64,000 nucleotides of DNA from Flavobacterium sp. H122 (GTDB lineage Bacteria; Bacteroidota; Bacteroidia; Flavobacteriales; Flavobacteriaceae), in the NCBI RefSeq assembly GCF_004959765.1, contig NZ_SJZD01000001.1, positions 603,386-667,385 on the forward strand, given 5' to 3'. Under the pieces are notes generated by a model that did no database searches, was not told where the DNA came from, and saw only the letters and a list, made by a program, of their open reading frames with translations. The stretch's first letter is position 1; each line of letters begins with the position of its first letter. Below are positions 25,944 through 34,759 of the stretch, piece after piece. The position numbers and the translations under genes are program-made.

Positions 25944-28156
25944 AAAAAATAGTTACACTTATTACTGTGTCAGTATCTTCTTTGGCATTTTCACAGGAAA
26001 AAGACACCGTATCAAACAAATTAAACGAGGTAAAAATTGAATCCCAGCGTTATACTAAATCTACCCGCGTTGCCTCACAGCATATAGAATCAATCAATCA
26101 AAAGGAAATTGAATTTGGCAGTTTTCAAACCACAACAGAAATGCTGTCCAATTCCGGAAAACTATTTGTACAAAAATCGCAGCAAGGCGGAGGCAGCCCT
26201 GTAATCAGAGGGCTTGAATCAAGCAGAATTCTGCTTCTTATAGATGGCGTGCGCATGAACAATTTAATTTATCGCGGCGGACACTTGCAAAATGTCATTA
26301 CGGTGGATGAAAACATGCTGGAATCTACTGATATTCTTTTTGGTGCATCATCTACAGCATACGGCAGCGATGCCATGGGTGGCGCAATTAACCTTATAAC
26401 TAAAAGAGCACTTACCTTAGAAGAAAACAAAAACAAATTCTTCAGCGGAAATTTCAATACCCGTTACGGAACAGTTAACAAAGAGAAATCCGGCTATCTG
26501 GATTTTAGATTTTCCGGTGAAAAATGGGGTACATTCACGGCATTTTCATATAATGACTTTGGCGATTTGAAAATGGGTAAAAACCGATTGAACAACACCG
26601 ATTTTTTTGGTTTACGTCCTTACTATGTTGCCACTAATAATGGAGTTGATGAAATCAAGGAAAACCCTGATCCTTACGTTCAAAAGTATTCAGGTTACAC
26701 ACAATACAATGCTGTTCAAAAGTTTGTATTTAAACCTGATTCTAATACTTCACATGATGTGAATCTGCAATTTTCCACTACTAATGACATTCCAAGATAC
26801 GACAGACTTACTGATTTGAGAAACGGAAATCTTAGATATGCAACATGGAATTACGGCCCTCAGAAAAGAATCCTTACAGGATATAAATTCAGTAAATCGA
26901 AAGCCATCCTAAACAGTGATTTAACTATTGGTGCAAACTATCAAAATATTGAAGAAAGCAGAATTCAACGAAACAGAAATAATCCTTCCGAGCAAAATAG
27001 AATAGAAAAAGTAAACATTTATTCTGTAAACCTGGATTTAAAAGCTAAATTAGGAAGCGGAGAGCTTTTATATGGTGTTGAAAGTTTTTACGATGATTTG
27101 AATTCGACAGCATTTGTCAGAAATATAACTACCGGAGAAAAATCTGATTTAGATACAAGATATCCCGATGGAAAAAATTACAATTTAAAAGCCGATGCTT
27201 TTGTGACTTACTTTGCAAAAATTAACGAATCCACTACTTATAATTTAGGAGCAAGAGGAGGATACAATAAATTATACAGTGAATTCAAAGACAAAAGCTT
27301 TTTTCCATTCCCTTATTCAACTATCGAGCAAAAAAACATCACTTATAGTTTTGCTGCCGGACTGACAAAACAATCAACCGATAACATAAAGATTGCTTTT
27401 AATATAGCATCTGGATTTAGAACACCTAATGTAGATGATCTGGCAAAAGTATTTGAATCTACATCAGGAAATTCTTCCTCTGCTGGAATCGTAATAGTTC
27501 CTAATCCAAATATAAAACCTGAAAAAAATGTCACAGGTGATTTCAACTTCAATTTAAACGACAGAAAATATATAGATTTCGACAATACGGTTTATTACAC
27601 CCGTTTATTTGATGTGATTGCACTTGATGATTTTACTTTTAACGGACAATCAACTATAGACTATGATGGGTATCCAGCTACTGTAAAAGCAAATCAAAAT
27701 CTGAACAGAGGTTATATATTTGGTTATTCAACTTCATTAAAAGTAACTATTTTAAGTGATCTGAAATTCTACGGAAGCTATAATTTTACTTATGGAAGAG
27801 CTCAGGCAAAAAATTCAACAGCCCAACGCCCGTTAGACCACATCCCTCCTCATTATGGAAAAGTAGGTTTCATTTATGAAAACAAATGGATGAATCTTGA
27901 TTTCAACATGTTATACAACGGAAAGAAACATCTTGAAGATTATTCTTCAAGCGGAGAAGATAACTTACAATATGCTCCGGCAACCGGAATGCCGGCATGG
28001 CAGACGTTAAATTTCAAATCGGCTTTCAAACCAATTAAAGAGCTTACATTCTTTGCCGGTGTTGAAAACATTCTGGATGTACAATACAGAGTTTTTGCTT
28101 CGGGTATTAACGCTCCGGGAAGAAATATATATGGAGGATTAAAATATACTTTTTAA
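25940..28156 (+). CDS. TonB-dependent outer-membrane receptor
   Basis: This 738-residue protein has a signal peptide (to about residue 18, FSQ). The plug domain (about 45-150) has SPVIRGLESSRILLLIDGVR and YGSDAMGGAINLITK, and a 22-strand-type barrel ends in GGLKYTF with the terminal Phe. There is no CarboxypepD N-terminal domain and no SusD partner, so it is more like a siderophore, heme or cobalamin receptor than a SusC; the ligand is not evident. Downstream there is a bidirectional terminator. Confidence 0.93.
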   Translation: MKKIVTLITVSVSSLAFSQEKDTVSNKLNEVKIESQRYTKSTRVASQHIESINQKEIEFGSFQTTTEMLSNSGKLFVQKSQQGGGSPVIRGLESSRILLLIDGVRMNNLIYRGGHLQNVITVDENMLESTDILFGASSTAYGSDAMGGAINLITKRALTLEENKNKFFSGNFNTRYGTVNKEKSGYLDFRFSGEKWGTFTAFSYNDFGDLKMGKNRLNNTDFFGLRPYYVATNNGVDEIKENPDPYVQKYSGYTQYNAVQKFVFKPDSNTSHDVNLQFSTTNDIPRYDRLTDLRNGNLRYATWNYGPQKRILTGYKFSKSKAILNSDLTIGANYQNIEESRIQRNRNNPSEQNRIEKVNIYSVNLDLKAKLGSGELLYGVESFYDDLNSTAFVRNITTGEKSDLDTRYPDGKNYNLKADAFVTYFAKINESTTYNLGARGGYNKLYSEFKDKSFFPFPYSTIEQKNITYSFAAGLTKQSTDNIKIAFNIASGFRTPNVDDLAKVFESTSGNSSSAGIVIVPNPNIKPEKNVTGDFNFNLNDRKYIDFDNTVYYTRLFDVIALDDFTFNGQSTIDYDGYPATVKANQNLNRGYIFGYSTSLKVTILSDLKFYGSYNFTYGRAQAKNSTAQRPLDHIPPHYGKVGFIYENKWMNLDFNMLYNGKKHLEDYSSSGEDNLQYAPATGMPAWQTLNFKSAFKPIKELTFFAGVENILDVQYRVFASGINAPGRNIYGGLKYTF

Positions 28157-28176
28157 TCTTTTATAATGCTCATAAC

Positions 28177-28207
28177 AAAAAGCTCGGGTAAATCCCGAGC
28201 TTTTTTT
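28177..28207. terminator. Bidirectional terminator
   Basis: The stem AAAAGCTCGGG/CCCGAGCTTTT with loop TAAAT lies between the receptor gene and the converging ABC-F gene. Confidence 0.88.
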
Positions 28208-28238
28208 ATATCCAAAATTCTTTTATAGTAATAAGAAT

Positions 28239-29873
28239 CTATTTTTCAATTTCTTTTAACGATTCCATTTTCTTATGAGCAAGGAATCCTTTAATATCTT
28301 CAAAGTGTTCTTTCACACGTTTATGTCCAAATTCGAATACTTTTTCAGCCAAACCATCCAGAAAATCACGGTCGTGAGACACTAAGATTAAAGTTCCGTC
28401 AAAATCTTTCAAAGCATCCTTGATAATGTCTTTGGTTTTCATATCCAAATGATTCGTAGGCTCATCCAGAATAAGCACATTTACCGGCTCCAACAATAAT
28501 TTGATCATTGCCAGACGTGTTTTCTCTCCACCCGAAAGTACTTTTACTTTCTTTTGAATATCATCACCTTTGAACATGAAGGCTCCTAGCAAATCTTTTA
28601 TTTTCGTACGTACATCTCCAACAGCAATTTGATCTATAGTATCAAAAATAGACAATTCTCCATCTAATAATGCCGCTTGATTTTGAGCAAAGTAACCAAT
28701 TTGTGAATTGTGACCAATTTCTAATCTACCACCATCTATATCTATTTCTTTCATAATGGCTTTAATCATGGTTGATTTACCTTCACCATTTTTACCAACA
28801 AAAGCAACTTTCTGACCTCTTTCAATAACTAAGTTGGCATCTTTAAAAACCACATGATCTCCGTATGATTTCGATAAATCTTCTGCAACCACAGGATATT
28901 GACCTGAACGAGGTGATGGCGGAAACTTCAATTTAAGCGCAGAAGTATCTAATTCATCTACCTCAACAAGCACCAATTTTTCCAACATTTTTACGCGGGA
29001 CTGCACTGCGTCAGTTTTTGAAAAAGTTCCGCGGAAACGCTCAATGAAAGCCTGATTTTCAGCTATAAATTTCTGCTGTTCATCATACGCTTTTTGTTGA
29101 TGAATCCTTCTATCTTTACGTAATTCCAAATAATGCGAATACACCGCTTTATAATCGTAAATACGTCCCATTGTCACCTCTATAGTACGATTGGTGATAT
29201 TGTCTACAAAAGCTCTATCGTGCGAAATTACCATTACAGCTTTAGCCTGATTGATCAAGAACTCTTCCAGCCATTGAATACTTTCCATATCCAAGTGATT
29301 TGTAGGCTCATCCAGCAAAATTAAGTCAGGTTTCTTTAAAAGTATTTTTGCCAACTCAATACGCATTCTCCATCCTCCTGAAAATTCCGACGTTTTACGT
29401 GTGAAATCTTCTCTTTCAAAACCCAGTCCCTTTAAGACTTTTTCAACTTCAGCTTCGTAATTAACCTCTTCAATAGAGTAGTATTTTTCAGAAAGTTCCG
29501 AAACACGTTCAATCAATTTCATGTACGCATCACTTTCATAATCGGTACGGATTGTTAATTGCTCGTTGATTTCATCAATTTCTTTTTTCATATTCAAAAC
29601 ATCAGCAAAAGCTTTTGATGTTTCTTCCATTACAGTACAGTCGTCTTTTGTTAATAAATGCTGTGGCAAATAAGCAATCACCGCATCACTTGGCGCAGAA
29701 ATTCCTCCACGGGTAGGTTTGTTTTCCCCTGCAACAATTTTTAAAAGTGTTGATTTTCCTGCCCCGTTTTTACCCATAAGGGCAATTTTATCGTTTTCAT
29801 TAATGGCAAAAGTCACATCGCTAAAAAGTGTTGTTCCGCCAAACTCAACGGCAATATCATTTACTGTAATCAT
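28239..29873 (-). CDS. ABC-F family ATPase (ribosome-associated)
   Basis: Two ABC domains on one 544-residue chain without membrane helices mark an ABC-F protein. Domain 1 has GKNGAGKST, FSGGWRMR and LLDEPTNHLDMES. The linker (about 235-310) is rich in K, Q and E. Domain 2 has GKNGEGKST, LSGGEKTRLAM and LILDEPTNHLDMKT. ABC-F factors bind the ribosomal E site and help stalled translation; which subclass (EttA, YbiT, Uup) is unclear. The promoter shares 17 bases after the -7 box with that of typA, another ribosome-associated factor. Confidence 0.9.
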   Translation of the reverse strand: MITVNDIAVEFGGTTLFSDVTFAINENDKIALMGKNGAGKSTLLKIVAGENKPTRGGISAPSDAVIAYLPQHLLTKDDCTVMEETSKAFADVLNMKKEIDEINEQLTIRTDYESDAYMKLIERVSELSEKYYSIEEVNYEAEVEKVLKGLGFEREDFTRKTSEFSGGWRMRIELAKILLKKPDLILLDEPTNHLDMESIQWLEEFLINQAKAVMVISHDRAFVDNITNRTIEVTMGRIYDYKAVYSHYLELRKDRRIHQQKAYDEQQKFIAENQAFIERFRGTFSKTDAVQSRVKMLEKLVLVEVDELDTSALKLKFPPSPRSGQYPVVAEDLSKSYGDHVVFKDANLVIERGQKVAFVGKNGEGKSTMIKAIMKEIDIDGGRLEIGHNSQIGYFAQNQAALLDGELSIFDTIDQIAVGDVRTKIKDLLGAFMFKGDDIQKKVKVLSGGEKTRLAMIKLLLEPVNVLILDEPTNHLDMKTKDIIKDALKDFDGTLILVSHDRDFLDGLAEKVFEFGHKRVKEHFEDIKGFLAHKKMESLKEIEK

Positions 29874-29877
29874 TTTT

Positions 29878-29917
29878 TGATTGTTAGATTAATAGATTGT
29901 CAGATTGTTAGACATTC
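29878..29917. repeat. Short degenerate tandem repeat
   Basis: The stretch repeats GATTGTTAGATT-like units (GATTGTTAGATTAATAGATT, then GTCAGATTGTTAGA). It lies between the ABC-F start and its promoter, so it forms part of the leader. Confidence 0.4.
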
Positions 29918-29932
29918 TAAATTTTGAAGGTG

Positions 29933-29940
29933 CAAAGATA
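29933..29940 (-). promoter_or_regulatory. -7 box of the ABC-F gene
   Basis: TATCTTTG on the minus strand, continuing as TTTGCACCTTCAAAATT, the same 17 bases as at the typA promoter. Confidence 0.65.
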
Positions 29941-29971
29941 GTATTAATGTGATAACTAGGAAATATGAAAA

Positions 29972-30772
29972 TTACTTAAGCAGATTTTTCAATTTTACTC
30001 TAAATTCATAATTCTCATTAATTCCAATGTGGTCTTGATTATTCAAAACATATAAAGTGTCTGAAACTTTCAAAAATTTTTCCAATCGATAAGAATTATC
30101 AATTGAAATTAACTTATCGTCTTTACCGTGAAATAAATAAATCAGACACTTTATATGTTTTATTTTTTTATCTGTTTCAAATTTAAACTTCTTAAACATA
30201 TCGGGAAAAAACGGTACTCTGGTGCCTGAAAACTTTAAAAAGTTATCATAAGGTGCCTGTAATATTAACATTTTTGCATTTCTTTCTACAGCAAGTTGTG
30301 AGGCTATTCCAGTTCCTATTGAATAACCAATTATTATCTTATTTGAATAATTTTGGGTTATTTTATCAAAAACTATTTGAACATCTTTTGAAATTTGCTT
30401 TTCATCATCGATTTGTCCTTCACTTTTACCAAAACTTCTGTAATCCAAAATAAAAATATCATAGTCCAATGAATTGTAAAATGCCGAAATATTTCCCCAA
30501 TTGGATACATTTCCTGCATTTCCGTGCAAATAAAAAATTATTCCCTTAGGTTCTTTAGCAGAAAATAATAATCCATGCTGTTTTTTGCCATCAAAAGATT
30601 TAATAGTTTTTTCCTGAAAAGGTGTTTGAAATTCAAACTTATAATCCTTATCTAAACTTGAATGAATAAAAACCATATCTGCCTGATTGAAATAGATGAA
30701 GGCGAAATAAAGGGTATACAAACTTGCCAGTAAACCAATCGAAGAAATTAAAATGAACTTTAATTTATCCAT
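29972..30772 (-). CDS. Membrane-anchored alpha/beta hydrolase
   Basis: The 266-residue protein has an N-terminal hydrophobic helix (about residues 5-28) and an alpha/beta hydrolase domain. The oxyanion region is FYLHGNAGNVSNWG, the nucleophile serine is in GYSIGTGIASQLA, the Asp is in FHGKDDKLIS and the His in NQDHIGIN. It resembles the BEM46/YfhR group of serine hydrolases, whose substrates are unknown. Its ATG overlaps the stop of the DUF2007 gene by one base (TAATG), so translation is probably coupled. It is the last gene of the ggt operon. Confidence 0.88.
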   Translation of the reverse strand: MDKLKFILISSIGLLASLYTLYFAFIYFNQADMVFIHSSLDKDYKFEFQTPFQEKTIKSFDGKKQHGLLFSAKEPKGIIFYLHGNAGNVSNWGNISAFYNSLDYDIFILDYRSFGKSEGQIDDEKQISKDVQIVFDKITQNYSNKIIIGYSIGTGIASQLAVERNAKMLILQAPYDNFLKFSGTRVPFFPDMFKKFKFETDKKIKHIKCLIYLFHGKDDKLISIDNSYRLEKFLKVSDTLYVLNNQDHIGINENYEFRVKLKNLLK

Positions 30773-30984
30773 TAAGAGACTATTTTATCTATAATCAACT
30801 TCGCCTGCATTACATCTTTTTTATCTACAAATATATCCACTGCCTGACCAGCTGTTCCAAAACCAGCCATAACGGCCGACTGTATATTGTTTTTTACTAC
30901 CGAAGAAATTTCCTCGACTTTCAATGCTTCCTGAATGGCTTGCACCATAATCTCACTGCCTGAAAATATTTTTATAAAATTCAT
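30772..30984 (-). CDS. DUF2007 small protein
   Basis: This 70-residue protein fits the DUF2007 (putative signal-transducing protein) pattern: a beta-alpha-beta start (FIKIFSGSEIMVQAIQEAL) and a C-terminal VDIFVDKKDVMQAKLIID helix, similar to PII-like folds. The function is unknown. It sits 11 bases after ggt and overlaps the hydrolase start by one base. Confidence 0.8.
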   Translation of the reverse strand: MNFIKIFSGSEIMVQAIQEALKVEEISSVVKNNIQSAVMAGFGTAGQAVDIFVDKKDVMQAKLIIDKIVS

Positions 30985-30995
30985 AAGAAATAAAA

Positions 30996-32681
30996 TTAAT
31001 AACCCACAGCTTTATTGTCACCTCTGCTGTCAGCTCCACCTTCCAGTCTGCCGTTTGGCTGAACCAAAATTGCGCTTACTTTACCTATAATCCTGTTTTG
31101 TTTTTCATTGATTAGATAGCCTTTGCTTTTTAAATTGGAAATCAGTTCGGATGAAAATTTTTCAGGCTCAAAAACCACTTCATCCGGCAGCCATTGATGA
31201 TGGAATCTTGGGGCATCCACAGCTTCCTGCATAGTCATTCCAAATACCGCTACATTTAAAAAAGTCTGCAAGACTGTTGTAATTATCGTTGATCCTCCGG
31301 GCGTGCCTAATACCATAAATAATTTTCCGTTTTTTTCAACTATGGTTGGCGTCATAGAACTCAGCATTCTTTTTTTAGGTTGAATTTCATTTGCCTTACC
31401 TCCTACCAAACCATAAATATTAGGTGTTCCGGGCTTGGAGCTGAAATCATCCATTTGATTATTAAAAAAGAAGCCCAATTCATCTGAATATTGCTTGCTT
31501 CCAAAATTATCATTCAAGGTTGTCGTTACCGAAACCGCATTGCCATAAGCGTCCACAATAGAATAATGGGTCGTATTGTCACTTTCTTTGAAAACGATAT
31601 CTCCCTGTTTTACATCTGAAGATTTTGTTGCTTTATCAAATGAAAAACTGCTCATCCTGTCTTTCAAATAATTTTCATCCAATAGTTTTGATTCCGGTAT
31701 GGACACAAAATCAGGGTCTCCTAAGAAATAGTTCCGGTCGGCATACGCTCTTCTTTCCGCTTCAACAATTACCTGAACCGTCTTTTCAGCATTATGTCCG
31801 AAAGTATTTATTGGAAAAGGTTCAATCATTTTAAGTATTTGAGCCAAAGTAATTCCGCCGCTGCTTGGCGGTGCCATACTAATAATGGAATAATCCTGAA
31901 ACTTAGTTTGTACAGGTTTTCTCCATACTGCTTTGTACTGCTGTAAATCTTTTAAATCAACAATACCTCCTCTGCTTTTTACAAATTCAACTATTTTTTG
32001 GGCAGTAGCACCTTTATAGAATTCGTCTTTTCCGTTTTTAAGAATTCTTCTTAATGTTTCTGCAAGCTGAGGCTGTTTAAGTGTATCATTTATCTTTCTT
32101 GATATTGAATACAGACTGTTTTCTCCATTATACTTTACAAAATCCTCCTGATATTCTTTTAAAATCAATTCATCCTTCCTTGTCAGCACAAATCCTTTTT
32201 CAGCTAATTCAATAACCGGCGCAAAAATTTCTTTTATGGGCAAGGAACCAAATTTTTTATGAGCTTCAAAAATGCCTGCAATGGTTCCCGGTACTCCAAC
32301 AGCCAGACCGTTATCTGTACTTAACCCTGAAATAACATTTTTGTCTTTATCCAAATACATATCTCGGTATGCCTTGTGAGGTGCTTTTTCCCTATAATCA
32401 AGACTCCCAACTGTACCGTCTGCTTTTCTGTACACCATAAAGCCGCCACCGCCAATATTGCCCGCCTGAGGATAACATACTGCAAGAGCCAGTTCAGTTG
32501 CCATCATGGCATCAAAAGCGTTGCCTCCTTTTTTCAATATCAGTGTTCCTATTTTTGAAGCTTCTTCCCTTGCAGAAACAACCATAGCTTTTTCAGTAAG
32601 AACTCCGGTTTTTTGCTGCGCGTAAAAAAATTCGGGAGCAATCAGAAGAATTAATAATAATGCAAGACTTCTATTTTTCAT
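30996..32681 (-). CDS. ggt: Gamma-glutamyltransferase
   Basis: GGT cleaves gamma-glutamyl bonds of glutathione and other peptides in the periplasm. The signal peptide ends near residue 21 (FYAQ). The autoprocessing threonine is in DNTTHYSIVD (about residue 375), and the small-subunit motif GTPGGSTIITTVLQ forms the oxyanion site. The length of 561 matches the family. It is first in an operon with the DUF2007 and hydrolase genes. An organism using bacillithiol may use this enzyme mainly on exogenous gamma-glutamyl peptides; that is inference. Confidence 0.95.
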   Translation of the reverse strand: MKNRSLALLLILLIAPEFFYAQQKTGVLTEKAMVVSAREEASKIGTLILKKGGNAFDAMMATELALAVCYPQAGNIGGGGFMVYRKADGTVGSLDYREKAPHKAYRDMYLDKDKNVISGLSTDNGLAVGVPGTIAGIFEAHKKFGSLPIKEIFAPVIELAEKGFVLTRKDELILKEYQEDFVKYNGENSLYSISRKINDTLKQPQLAETLRRILKNGKDEFYKGATAQKIVEFVKSRGGIVDLKDLQQYKAVWRKPVQTKFQDYSIISMAPPSSGGITLAQILKMIEPFPINTFGHNAEKTVQVIVEAERRAYADRNYFLGDPDFVSIPESKLLDENYLKDRMSSFSFDKATKSSDVKQGDIVFKESDNTTHYSIVDAYGNAVSVTTTLNDNFGSKQYSDELGFFFNNQMDDFSSKPGTPNIYGLVGGKANEIQPKKRMLSSMTPTIVEKNGKLFMVLGTPGGSTIITTVLQTFLNVAVFGMTMQEAVDAPRFHHQWLPDEVVFEPEKFSSELISNLKSKGYLINEKQNRIIGKVSAILVQPNGRLEGGADSRGDNKAVGY

Positions 32682-32740
32682 TTTAAACAGCTTTTATAAG
32701 TAAAGAGTATCAGCACTCTAATTTAGTATTATTTTATTCA

Positions 32741-32778
32741 AAAAAAGGCTTAACAGTCATTAACCGTTAAGCCTTTTT
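32741..32778 (-). terminator. Terminator of the regulator/helicase group
   Basis: The stem AAAAAGGCTTAAC/GTTAAGCCTTTTT (13 bp) lies between the degenerate helicase gene and ggt. It has T on the minus strand. Confidence 0.82.
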
Positions 32779-32797
32779 CATTTACGAAAAGATATTA

Positions 32798-33436
32798 TTA
32801 AAATTCATCTTCTTCATCTTCATAATCATCGACTCCGAATAAAAATGGGTCAATCATAATTTTGTCAGCAAGGATCTCTATTCTCTCCGTTAATTGTGAC
32901 GCAAAAAATAACCGCTGTGTTTTTTCAACACTCATGGATAATCTTTGTACAATAGGTTCCTGACGCAGTTTGAAAATTGCATCGGCATCATCAACTACAA
33001 ATATCTTAATAGTATTCATATTGAATCCTGCACCTGAAAACATCGCATTGATTTTATTTGACGTACCAATTAAAACGTCCATTCCTGCAGAAATAATATT
33101 TTTTTCTTCGTCAATATCAGTCTTATCGTTCACACCAATCACTCTTAAATTAGTGTACTTCCCAAACTTTTCAAACATCTCCACCATTTCCAAAACCGCT
33201 TCTTTTTCATTCACGATAATCAGGGCTCTGGTAGATTCACCAACTGCTTTTTCAATTTTTTGGATGACAGTATAAACAATAGTAGAAGATTTTCCTTCTC
33301 CCTCAGGCATTATCACAACAGCATCGGCACCGCTTTTAAGAGTACTCCAGCAATCCGCCTGAATTTCTGTGGCATCTGTAATGGCATTTTCTATTAATGC
33401 CTGTTGAAGGTCAGGGTTTATTTTTTTTAAATTCAT
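32798..33436 (-). CDS. Degenerate DEAD-box-like protein (RecA domain 1 only)
   Basis: The 212-residue protein aligns with the first RecA domain of DEAD-box helicases but lacks domain 2. The Walker A position reads PEGEGKS (residues 44-50), motif II reads VDDAD instead of DEAD (148-152), and motif III reads ASQ instead of SAT (179-181). The C-terminus is very acidic (DDYEDEEDEF). It can hardly be a helicase; an ATP-binding or RNA-binding regulator is possible. I start at MNLKKI because the ATG 21 bases upstream lies inside an intergenic micro-repeat. It follows the NtrC-like gene on the same strand. Confidence 0.75.
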   Translation of the reverse strand: MNLKKINPDLQQALIENAITDATEIQADCWSTLKSGADAVVIMPEGEGKSSTIVYTVIQKIEKAVGESTRALIIVNEKEAVLEMVEMFEKFGKYTNLRVIGVNDKTDIDEEKNIISAGMDVLIGTSNKINAMFSGAGFNMNTIKIFVVDDADAIFKLRQEPIVQRLSMSVEKTQRLFFASQLTERIEILADKIMIDPFLFGVDDYEDEEDEF

Positions 33437-33445
33437 TTTATTAAA

Positions 33446-33460
33446 GGCATTAGGCAAAAG
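33446..33460. repeat. Intergenic micro-repeat, copy 1
   Basis: GGCATTAGGCAAAAG is identical to 54578-54592. It is followed by a hairpin (CAATAG at 33462 with CTATTG near 33480) and by GCTTTTGGC-type sequence. Confidence 0.5.
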
Positions 33461-33507
33461 ACAATAGTCATTAGATGAAACTATTGCCTTTGGCTTTTGG
33501 CTAATTA

Positions 33508-34671
33508 CTATTTTGAAGCAAACAGCTTCACATCATTTTCTGAAATTTCACTACCGCCTAATATAATCAAGCGTTCCACAACGTTACGTAATTCACGGAT
33601 GTTACCAGTCCAGTCATAGTCCTGCAATAATTTTAAGGCACTTTTTGAGAAAGATTTCACCGCACTGCCTTGTTCATCAGCAATTTTAGCTGCAAAATGT
33701 TCAACCAATGCAGGAATATCGTCTCTTCTGTCATTTAATGCAGGAACTTTAATTAAAATTACCGCCAAACGATGGTACAAATCCTCACGGAAACGTCCTT
33801 CCGCTATTTCTTTTTGTAAATCTTTATTGGTTGCCGCAACCACACGGACATTCACTTTAATATCTTTATCGGCACCAACTCTCTGGATCAAGTTTTCCTG
33901 TAAAGCACGCAATACTTTTGCCTGTGCGGAAAGACTCATATCGCCTATCTCGTCAAGAAAAATAGTACCACCGTCAGCAGCTTCAAACTTACCCGCACGG
34001 TCTTTTACTGCAGAGGTAAACGCTCCTTTTATATGACCAAAAAGCTCACTTTCAATCAATTCAGAAGGAATAGCTGCACAATTCACCTCAATCATAGGGC
34101 CTGTACTGCGTTCGCTTCGTTCGTGAATCTGGTGTGCAACAAGCTCTTTTCCGGTTCCGTTTGGTCCCGTGATGAGTACCCGGGCTTCGGTAGGAGCGAC
34201 TTTTTCAATCATTTCCTTGATATGATTGATTGGATCACTGCTTCCTATCATCTCGTAGTTTTTAGAAACTTTCTTTTTAAGGATTTTGTTCTCAACAACC
34301 AGTTTCTTTTTATCTAAAGCATTACGGACCGTATTTAACAAACGGTTTAAATCAGGTGGTTTTGAAATATAATCAAAGGCTCCCAAACGCATAGTGTTTA
34401 CAGCAGTTTCTAAATCGCCGTGACCTGAAATCATTACCATAGGTATTTCGGGCTTCACTTTTTTTACTGCGTCCAAAACCTCAACACCGTCCATTTTAGG
34501 CATTTTGATATCACAAAGAATCAAATCATAATCTTCGTTTTTTACTTTTTCAAGACCTTGAACACCGTCTTCAGCTTCTTCAACTTTATACGAATCATTT
34601 TCTTCCGAAAGAATTTTCACTAAAACTCTGCGGATAGCAGCTTCGTCTTCAATAATTAATATCTTACTCAT
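33508..34671 (-). CDS. NtrC-type response regulator without DNA-binding domain
   Basis: The protein has a receiver domain (1-120, phosphoacceptor Asp54 in LILCDIKMPKMDG) and a sigma54-type AAA+ domain (about 140-380). Walker A is GPNGTGKE (169-176), the sigma54-contact loop reads GAFTSA (216-221) instead of GAFTGA, and Walker B is GGTIFLDE (234-241). It ends after ERLIILGGSEISENDVKLFASK at residue 387, so the usual Fis-type helix-turn-helix is missing. It may act from solution on sigma54-RNA polymerase, like FlgR of epsilonproteobacteria. No sensor kinase gene is adjacent. Confidence 0.9.
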   Translation of the reverse strand: MSKILIIEDEAAIRRVLVKILSEENDSYKVEEAEDGVQGLEKVKNEDYDLILCDIKMPKMDGVEVLDAVKKVKPEIPMVMISGHGDLETAVNTMRLGAFDYISKPPDLNRLLNTVRNALDKKKLVVENKILKKKVSKNYEMIGSSDPINHIKEMIEKVAPTEARVLITGPNGTGKELVAHQIHERSERSTGPMIEVNCAAIPSELIESELFGHIKGAFTSAVKDRAGKFEAADGGTIFLDEIGDMSLSAQAKVLRALQENLIQRVGADKDIKVNVRVVAATNKDLQKEIAEGRFREDLYHRLAVILIKVPALNDRRDDIPALVEHFAAKIADEQGSAVKSFSKSALKLLQDYDWTGNIRELRNVVERLIILGGSEISENDVKLFASK

Positions 34672-34759
34672 TTGATGATTTGTGGATATGTTTATCTGGT
34701 TATCGCTTATTCGAAATTACAAAATCAAATAAACAAATAACCGAATCAACCAATAAACT

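Noticed and set aside
33437..33457. Longer N-terminus (MPNAFNK) for the degenerate DEAD-box protein.
   Set aside because: These codons lie in the GGCATTAGGCAAAAG micro-repeat, which also occurs at a non-coding site.
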